Assembly: GCA_041686915.1 (NCBI GenBank)
Contig: JAWLDB010000027.1
Span: 1-21,084 of the forward strand
Direction: 5' to 3'
DNA length: 21,084 bases
Source: JAWLDB01 sp041686915
Lineage (GTDB): Bacteria > Bacillota > UBA994 > UBA5500
Shown: one piece after another, positions 16,301-21,084 of the stretch
How the letters are laid out: each line of letters opens with the position of its first letter
Position numbering within the stretch: the stretch's first letter is position 1
The notes under the pieces: model-generated
The model's database searches: none
Told to the model about the DNA's origin: nothing
Seen by the model: the letters and a program-made list of their open reading frames with translations, nothing else
Program-made: the position numbers and the translations under genes

Positions 16301-16987
16301 TGTGTAATGTGTCGGCCCCATGATGGGCCAGCTGTTGATCTTCACATACCCCGAACCAAGAGATGTAGATCGATAGACATTGTATGCTTCTACATCGCTG
16401 GAAGGGCTGGCTTGCCAGTAAAGCTCTGCTCTCTGATTGCCAGCTACCCCCCACGGATTAATCGGAGCTTGGGGAAGTGTTAGACCGTCGGTGTTTAATA
16501 CCCCTATAGTATCAACTGATACGGTATGGTTTGTACCGGTGCCAAACCGGTTGCTGGCTAGAGGCATGATGAGCAACCGGTAGTTCCCTGTGACCAGGTG
16601 GCTCTTCTGGTAGACGAGCTGCTGGTTGAGAGTTACCGGATTATACAGATCGATGGTAGTCTCGTCCACCTTGCGTGTCGGGTCTTCTTCTGGAAGGTCC
16701 AGGTTGAGTAGCGTAACCTGGGCTTCTCCATAGCGAGGATCAACGGTTGCAATCCAACGTACCCCTGTCCCGTTGAAATCAAAACTAGCAGTTGCACCCA
16801 AGGTACTGGATGTTTGATGATAGTCGCCCATGGCACCACTATGCCAACTTCTACTCCATCCGTCAGAGCAGACCAGTCCCTGGTTTTCCGCAAAGTATGT
16901 AATGTCTTCCGCTGCCCAGACCTGCTGTGCAAAAGCGCACAGCACCAACATAACAGCCATAAATAAGAGCCCAGATCGTCTAAGCAA
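7331..16987 (-). CDS. Giant secreted multidomain surface protein with C-terminal dockerin
   Basis: A 3218-residue protein. Residues 1-26 are a signal peptide ending VWA before AEDITY. About ten carbohydrate-binding-like beta-sandwich modules follow (30-165, four in each duplicated block, 1917-2041). Each has a W-S-R/E start, a GTGI-x-W-type strand, a IDG turn and, in most, a DLY strand. They alternate with FnIII domains (174-265, 535-630, 770-868, 1001-1090 and others). Then come a PKD-like domain (2143-2225), Big_5-type Ig-like domains (2229-2330, 2337-2437, 2538-2658) with an FnIII between, and three PKD domains with GGPYV alternating with two cadherin-like repeats. A type I dockerin closes it (3164-3218). 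No enzyme domain, SLH repeat or LPXTG signal is seen. The start is TTG (16985-16987), preceded by AAGGGGTG; the next ATG would cut the signal peptide. The likely role is surface binding or adhesion within a cohesin-dockerin complex. Confidence 0.92.
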   Translation of the reverse strand: MLRRSGLLFMAVMLVLCAFAQQVWAAEDITYFAENQGLVCSDGWSRSWHSGAMGDYHQTSSTLGATASFDFNGTGVRWIATVDPRYGEAQVTLLNLDLPEEDPTRKVDETTIDLYNPVTLNQQLVYQKSHLVTGNYRLLIMPLASNRFGTGTNHTVSVDTIGVLNTDGLTLPQAPINPWGVAGNQRAELYWQASPSSDVEAYNVYRSTSLGSGYVKINSWPIMGPTHYTDTTVQNGQVYYYLVRAQDTWGNQSEVALDVNELPVDAVTIQPLMPQGTYEENQAGPGWSRADDGSAHWTRPWSSGASGDYLHTTSTVGAKVEFWFHGDSFQWIGTKSTNGGTAKVTIDGVEAAEPVSLQADGTIHQQTLLEQTWVQAGLHHVVIEVLTGSVNVDKVVIGAPVIARQRVEESNLAVEIRGIWEPWSRNEHSGGRVWQSKTAGAVMQYDFYGTGIEVVAYKNSNRGIAKITLDQQAPVYVDLYSPSDAWKQKVYKWHDSQGIARKHRITIEVLNQRSSSSGDTWVTIDGFDVFNPVEATPDAPLNLTAQAGDGGINLSWQAPGDEVIGYQVYRSHGLIDDGKISLGLVRETSFTDRELQVGSAAGSGTEYTYYVTAIGCLGQESLASTESATPSPLVHTEVENATGVATVYQDDSADILHAGWSRNWRSGDSDSYHLGSSTEGTTASLTFTGTGIKWYTKRTTNQGQAEVWIDGRLEQVIDLYGNDSASTLVYQRSHLPRGEHTFMVKVRAMPHNRQYVSIDYLKVLDIIDEAAPLSPANVQTRKDNTFIEIKWDKNTEDDINGYRIYRSTRMDGDYQAVATYPPNPKYNDTADAWQYRDVGLQNGTTYYYLVTAIDEVGNQSQPGTVKVEVPAALPGKYEEDNPGMVHDAGWSRGWIGGESSGGHHLRSTGNGDIASFTFEGTGIKWYATADTNGGLAEVYIDGVSQGTVDLRRSSRIYQHLAWQNFTALPFAVHTIEIRNVSTTNNNVVTIDYFDVKHSDDTTPPSAPANLQAFSGNNHIELRWSMVLDEDLAGYRIYRREVWEVGEDAFALANPDLVMGSSSWTDTGVVNGKTYEYYVVAVDDAVNQSGASNHVTIQPLMPQGTYEENQAGPGWSRADDGSAHWTRPWSSGASGDYLHTTSTVGAKVEFWFHGDSFQWIGTKSTNGGTAKVTIDGVEAAEPVSLQADGTIHQQTLLEQTWVQAGLHHVVIEVLTGSVNVDKVVIGAPVIARQRVEESNLAVEIRGIWEPWSRNEHSGGRVWQSKTAGAVMQYDFYGTGIEVVAYKNSNRGIAKITLDQQAPVYVDLYSPSDAWKQKVYKWHDSQGIARKHRITIEVLNQRSSSSGDTWVTIDGFDVFNPVEATPDAPLNLTAQAGDGGINLSWQAPGDEVIGYQVYRSHGLIDDGKISLGLVRETSFTDRELQVGSAAGSGTEYTYYVTAIGCLGQESLASTESATPSPLVHTEVENATGVATVYQDDSADILHAGWSRNWRSGDSDSYHLGSSTEGTTASLTFTGTGIKWYTKRTTNQGQAEVWIDGRLEQVIDLYGNDSASTLVYQRSHLPRGEHTFMVKVRAMPHNRQYVSIDYLKVLDIIDEAAPLSPANVQTRKDNTFIEIKWDKNTEDDINGYRIYRSTRMDGDYQAVATYPPNPKYNDTADAWQYRDVGLQNGTTYYYLVTAIDEVGNQSQPGTVKVEVPAALPGKYEEDNPGMVHDAGWSRGWIGGESSGGHHLRSTGNGDIASFTFEGTGIKWYATADTNGGLAEVYIDGVSQGTVDLRRSSRIYQHLAWQNFTALPFAVHTIEIRNVSTTNNNVVTIDYFDITAVVDTEPPLPPAGLVVWSDGNSNLLQWLWSEEADIYGYYVYRDNDCLTPDPLIYGSTYRDDAPVEGANYSVVARDQAGNLSAACQPVAATMPDEAQTEVNENSKAIAYLGSWSEENNASFLGGRAVHTSHPVVYRWFGTGIDWVSALGPGRGSALVSINDGPAVRVDLYRPTNAYQQTVFRARGVSSEPAMHTVRVWSVGKHLHSSSTHINVDAFRVVGAHTPPPPAPTHVEALLNVDQSKVQITWESVTDPDIVGYNVYYRTEGFMEFSLANAAGPVQSGFEHTGLNLAANRYYYKVKSVDALGQESGFSAEANANISAVLSAKRYEAHLAETVIVDGSQSWSIDMPITYSWKIGDEAFSAPSETASTLGVAFQEAGEYTVTLLVTDVYARTAEASAIIDVSDRRGPAVVSSTPEDGATSVPITQELTVTFDEPILSGTGFDSMTLQAGDAAPITVTGTIMDTSLTLTITEALSYGTSYRLTLPASAVKDAAANPSQELVLTFTTEDEPDTTGPAVVGVSPQNAVQGVADVAKRPAISVTFSEPLLAEDGAAVTVTGGEQTLVCTFTVTDNVLNVALNEDLVHNAKYTVTIPAGCVKDLTGNVFPADYQFSFWTDLDPPSWPADAQLTATDLMWYRFWLHWTPAVDSVGVKAYKVYADGNYVGTTVPADQSSCLMGSWIGESAIYTLRAVDAAGNESLDGPAVQVTMPEADTDTPTLVSQSHVSEVTGVPIDDYFVFSFSEEIVEGDWISWAGVSLYPADIHGRIGDLQDIDVWIEGNSLMIRPVQSLAFGQYYKLIVRSKSVADLWWKANKVMGYYDQLDGHLYEHDIVIYFTTIEQVQPVADPGGPYVIQYGQSLVMDASASTAQVAIDSYYWDLDGDGALDITSSDPTVTVNWNTLQSYGFQVADPLTQLPANVIKLQVKDIWGSQSVSAAADLVILAGEPVANNDSYQIEEGQTLEVTGPGLLENDQIYDCAVKVEVTSGPVRGTVTVADDGSFSYTPSAGFSGTDSFTYRITLGGLADDAVVTVTVIGNQAPVANAGGPYVVYQGEELLLDASGSIDPDQDALSYKWDLDGDGTYELSSAAATYTVSWDTLSAYNFPLADPDTRLPKQTIGVQVQDARGATGVAQATLTLLSRVPVAVDDQYSTPSEEVLSISAPGVLANDKDADTDKAALTVSLVSGPTSGTLQLSSDGSFTYTPAAGFSGTDSFTYAVSDGTYADTGEVTITVQPDDNQAPVADAGGPYVLQWCTNLELDGSASADPDVGDSIVSWQWDLNGDGVYDDASGQTATVEWETLLSLLATPAHSDNGSPVYYISVRVMDSNGCAHTETTSLKLLRKLGDFNGDNIVDLLDLASVALDYGWTGNVYHPADMNGDGITDIFDLVIVARNLTL
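7334..7498 (-). other. Type I dockerin domain at the C-terminus of the giant protein
   Basis: Residues 3164-3218 hold two calcium-binding F-hand segments. The first has D3167, N3169, D3171 and D3178 (GDFNGDNIVDLLD); the second has D3197, N3199, D3201 and D3208 (ADMNGDGITDIFD). Each is followed by a hydrophobic helix. The DxNxD...D spacing and the duplicated layout are those of a complete type I dockerin, which binds cohesin domains in a calcium-dependent way. Confidence 0.88.
7775..7813. repeat. Copy 1 of a 39-bp direct repeat in the PKD/cadherin-like region
   Basis: This stretch matches 8378-8416 at 38 of 39 positions, 603 bp apart, equal to 201 codons. It encodes the start of a PKD domain (QAPVA-D/N-AGGPYV). 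It marks a PKD plus cadherin-like super-repeat of about 200 residues that arose by duplication and is now largely diverged. Confidence 0.7.
8378..8416. repeat. Copy 2 of the 39-bp direct repeat
   Basis: Partner of 7775-7813, with a single C/T difference. It encodes the same junction at the start of the previous PKD domain (residues about 2858-2871). Confidence 0.7.
11525..13708. repeat. Second copy (residues 1094-1821) of a 2184-bp identical internal duplication
   Basis: This segment appears identical to 14006-16189 at the DNA level in all parts I compared, including third codon positions and every shadow frame. The offset is a constant 2481 bp (827 codons). It encodes four carbohydrate-binding-like modules and two FnIII domains. 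The identity starts at VTIQPLM and ends at DYFD, close to domain borders; the flanking FnIII domains on both sides differ between copies. Confidence 0.95.
14006..16189. repeat. First copy (residues 267-994) of the 2184-bp identical internal duplication
   Basis: Partner of 11525-13708, with a 297-bp unique spacer (13709-14005, residues 995-1093, one FnIII domain) between them. Recombination between the copies would remove 2481 bp in frame and leave a functional-looking protein of 2391 residues. Confidence 0.95.
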
Positions 16988-17124
16988 AATTGCACCCCTT
17001 TCCGTACTAAAAGAGCAGGCAACTCTTTAGGAGATTTATGGTGTGGTGTTTTGCCTGTTGTGTCTATCCATTCGATATAGTCCATTCTATTTGCCAACAA
17101 TCCTAGGAATTCCTCCCCATTATA
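16988..17124 (-). promoter_or_regulatory. Probable promoter -10 box and 5' leader of the giant gene
   Basis: A perfect TATAAT (17119-17124, minus strand) lies about 130 bases before the TTG start; no good -35 hexamer stands 17 bases upstream, so an activator may be needed. The leader contains GGAGGAATTCCTAGGATT and ATATCGAATGG, loosely like the other leader elements in the window. It also has a hairpin (17007-17030) with arms CTAAAGAG and CTCTTTTAG shortly before the AAGGGGTG site. I compared it with c-di-GMP riboswitches and did not find their conserved core. Confidence 0.4.
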
Positions 17125-17190
17125 TGGCTAACATTGGTATGGTGCAGTGAGCTCCTGTAGATGTCTCCATGCCCGGTGTACCTAACAGTT

Positions 17191-17218
17191 TGACCCACGG
17201 GTTGGTGCCCGTGGGTCA
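17191..17218 (-). terminator. 11-bp hairpin between the FecR gene and the giant gene
   Basis: TGACCCACGGG and CCCGTGGGTCA form a perfect 11-bp stem with a 6-nt loop, 44 bases after the FecR stop codon. Neither strand has a T-run after it. It may be a weak or factor-assisted terminator, or an RNA-stabilising or processing element at the end of the upstream operon transcript. Confidence 0.45.
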
Positions 17219-17262
17219 TTACCATAATGATGCTTCGCTATCTGTCGGTAACAGCCTAACAC

Positions 17263-18919
17263 CTATTGAGCTGGTTCAATGCTCACCTGCACAGTCGACG
17301 TCTCATATGGAAGGTATTGTGCAGCGGAGTCGCTGAGAATCACTCGAATGTTGCCCTCGGTAGGGCTGCCACCTCTGGACACGAGATCATAGACGAAGTC
17401 CACACTGCCCGGAGCCAGTGCCTGGAATGTAATCTCGCCAATTAGTAGCCTCTCACCTGGAGCAGCTGAGGCAGGTGGGTTAGGTACCGCGACTACTGCA
17501 GCGTAGTTCATATAACCGGTGGTAGAGCCAGGCGTATCAGTGTTGACTGCCGTGGTCCAATGCTGGTCTATCAGACTGCCTGGGCGGAACGGCTGTGGCA
17601 TCCGTCCGTCGTTGGAGTAATACGGTAGCAGCGATAATAGGCCGCTATCGTAGACTAAATCGATGGATAGACCACATAGGTCCTCGACTGGTCCTATCAG
17701 GAAAAGTGCCAGACTGAACTGCTGGCCAACTGTTACCGATGGGCTCTCACACTCGATGGCTATCCTCGGAGGACCAGCTGGTGCAATAGGCGCCTCTATC
17801 ACCGTGACCTCAAAGGTGCGCACCGCATCATGATAGCCTGCAGAGCTGGCGCGAACGGTCACTGTATGAGTTCCCACGGTTACCCCGGTCAGACGCAGCT
17901 CTGCAAACTGGGTGTGGGTTGCAGGCACAATTTCGTGGCTAAGCACACCCTCTTGATACTCGACAGATAGTTGTGCTTGGCTGGGACTAACAGGCACCCT
18001 GATGTCGACTGTGGCGCCAACAGCAACATCCTGGTTAGCGATAGGCAACAGATTGATAGCAGGGATCACTGGCTCACTGACAACAGGCTCAGCAGGGGGT
18101 ATCACAGTCTCGTCGTAGATGATTCGTGTATTTGGAGGAGCAGGGGCAGGCTGTTCATCCCCTTTTTGCTCCTGTCGCTGCTGAACCAGTCTCCTGACTT
18201 CCTCTGCAGTTTCTGGTGTAACTACATCTGGTCTGGTCTCTGCAATCTCCTGCATCATCTCCAGTGCAAAATCATCCAAGCCGTCTTGAGTGAGTTCCTC
18301 GAAGATAAAATCGGCAATATCCTTAGCTGGTGCAGCAAGATAGATATGCTGACCAGCGCGCATGACCGTCTCTACGCGTTGTTCATCGGTTGTCCCATCT
18401 TCATTCTCAACAGTTTGCACAGAGGCGACCATAATCTCGCCCTCGATTAGATCAACCTGGGTGCCCTCTTCCGAGTGCCTCACGTATAGCTCAGTGCCTC
18501 GGATACCCATAACGGCAGTAGGTGTTTTGATCTGAAAACGGGAGTCCAGGTTCAGTTGTTTTCTGATACTGCCCCACAGGCCTCCAGCTAGCAGGCTGAA
18601 GGTGGTTTGCTCTGAGTTCGTCTCTAGCACTTCTTTCAGCTCGCTGATCAATACGTGGCTGTTCCCGCCGATGCGTATGTCTTTCCATTCATCCAGCTGT
18701 ACGCTGACTGAGGCATCTTTGCCGGTAATAATACTGTCACCCTCTGATAATCCCATCCCCTTAAAGGCTCTAAACTGCCTTTCGCCTCCAGTCTTAAGTA
18801 CTTTCACCTCGCCACTCAGTTCAGCGATCTTGGCTATACGCAGATTGGCAGCGGGGGCGGCCATCGTCGGCAAGGCCCAAAGCATGCCGATGAGCAGAGC
18901 TATGAACATAAAGGTGCAT

Positions 18920-18939
<20 letters not shown>
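17263..18939 (-). CDS. Secreted FecR-domain protein with C-terminal cohesin-like domain
   Basis: A 558-residue protein. Residues 1-27 are a signal peptide (hydrophobic FMFIALLIGMLWALP, then TMA). A FecR domain covers about 60-172, with LSEGDSI, GGLWGSIRKQ and TPTAVMGIRGTELYV, the most conserved FecR block. A charged helical stretch (205-262) and a Pro-rich linker follow. An Ig-like bacterial domain covers 298-382. Residues 391-555 resemble a cohesin: VTVGQQFSLALFLIG, CGLSIDLVYDSGLLSL and LLIGEITFQALAPGSVDFVY. FecR domains in such operons are periplasmic or extracellular sensory modules next to CHASE2 cyclases. The start overlaps the end of the cyclase gene by 20 bases, so translation is probably coupled. 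No membrane anchor apart from the signal peptide is visible. The neighbouring giant protein has a dockerin and could be its ligand. Confidence 0.85.
17275..17769 (-). other. Cohesin-like domain of the FecR protein
   Basis: Residues 391-555. The order of blocks fits the cohesin family: a VxVGxxF-type first strand, a GLSIDLVYD-x-x-LLSL strand pair, a long loop with NYAAVVA, then LIGEITFQALAPGSVDF and a final TVQVSIEP strand. Cohesins are nine-stranded beta-sandwiches that bind dockerins. A related carbohydrate-binding sandwich is the main alternative. Confidence 0.68.
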
Positions 18940-20707
<1,768 letters not shown>

Positions 20708-20712
20708 CTGCT

Positions 20713-21084
20713 TCAACCCTCCTGTTCCCAAACACGGCTCTGACAGAACGCGTCTACCAGGTTGCGGTCCAGCTTGCCTTCACTACCCATTGACTGCAAA
20801 ATGGTCAGCGCACGTTCTGGAGACATCCCGCGCTTGTACGGCCGGTCAGCTGCCGTCAGGGCATCATAGATATCTAAGACGGTCAAGATACGCGCCTCTA
20901 GCGGAACCTCGGAACCTTGCAGATGTCGAGGGTATCCACTTCCGTCCAGAAACTCGTGATGTGTTACCGCCCACATCGGTACCTGGCGGAAGCGCTTATT
21001 GAAGGCAATCTTGCTCAGAATCCGCTCGGTAACAATGACATGACTTTCCATCACCTTGCGTTCTTCTGCTGTCAGCGTGCCGCG
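20713..21084 (-). CDS. HD-GYP domain protein, C-terminal part (runs off the window)
   Basis: The last 123 residues of a longer frame that is open to the window edge. They contain the second half of an HD-GYP domain: ESHVIVTERILSKI, THHEFLDGSGYP with its metal-binding HH pair, SEVPLEARILTVLDIYDALTA and DRPYKRGMSPERAL. The HD pair itself and any sensor domain lie outside the window. It probably hydrolyses c-di-GMP. Only 5 bases separate its stop codon from the adenylate cyclase start, and the AGGAGG site of the cyclase lies inside its last codons. One transcript thus carries cAMP synthesis and probable c-di-GMP hydrolysis. Confidence 0.88.
   Translation of the reverse strand, partial: RGTLTAEERKVMESHVIVTERILSKIAFNKRFRQVPMWAVTHHEFLDGSGYPRHLQGSEVPLEARILTVLDIYDALTAADRPYKRGMSPERALTILQSMGSEGKLDRNLVDAFCQSRVWEQEG

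Noticed and set aside
7331..16987. A cellulosomal scaffoldin or enzyme
   Set aside because: The giant protein has no cohesin repeats and no catalytic domain. It carries a dockerin, so it is a docking partner and not a scaffold.
16633..17100. 155-codon minus-strand frame overlapping the start of the giant gene
   Set aside because: It lies in a different frame from the clear signal peptide and module of the giant protein, and has low-complexity-like, unrecognisable content after the leader.
16988..17124. Leader of the giant gene as a c-di-GMP riboswitch
   Set aside because: The GCAAAA-type stretch suggested it, but the conserved GCAAAGCC core and the second helix of the GEMM-I class are absent.

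Overview
The window looks like chromosomal DNA of an anaerobic, Gram-positive-type Bacillota (Clostridia/Peptococcaceae-like). This is inference. It rests on the long-form hpf and secA in the same neighbourhood, strong G-rich Shine-Dalgarno sites, GTG and TTG starts, HD-GYP proteins, cohesin/dockerin modules and a moderate G+C content. Almost every gene lies on the minus strand. The only convincing plus-strand gene is an EVE-domain protein. I see no tRNA, rRNA, CRISPR array, insertion sequence or prophage gene.

Left part (1-6500), listed in the direction of transcription from right to left. A cold-shock protein gene has its own promoter and terminator. Next come long-form hpf (ribosome hibernation), a two-gene unit (B12-binding radical SAM enzyme plus a nucleotidyltransferase-like protein ending in a TrkA-C-like domain), a conserved protein of unknown function, a membrane-anchored HD-GYP phosphodiesterase and the 5' end of secA. 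In many Bacillota hpf and secA are neighbours; here four genes separate them.

Middle (6492-7330). A divergent intergenic region carries a clear csp promoter and a near-perfect 28-bp palindrome. The EVE gene follows, and a strong 14-bp hairpin ends the convergent giant gene.

Right part (7331-21084). This is a signalling and cell-surface locus in the order HD-GYP (partial), CHASE2 adenylate cyclase, secreted FecR protein with a C-terminal cohesin-like domain, and a 3218-residue secreted protein with a C-terminal type I dockerin. The giant protein is built from about ten carbohydrate-binding-like beta-sandwich modules, nine FnIII domains, Ig-like/PKD/cadherin-like domains and the dockerin. It contains two 2184-bp copies (728 codons each) that I read as identical at DNA level, separated by one unique FnIII domain.

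The most interesting idea is that the FecR-cohesin protein and the giant dockerin protein form an extracellular pair that reports surface attachment or polysaccharide contact to the CHASE2 adenylate cyclase, with c-di-GMP turnover (HD-GYP) in the same operon. The sequence shows the domains and the gene order; the interaction and the signalling route are inference.
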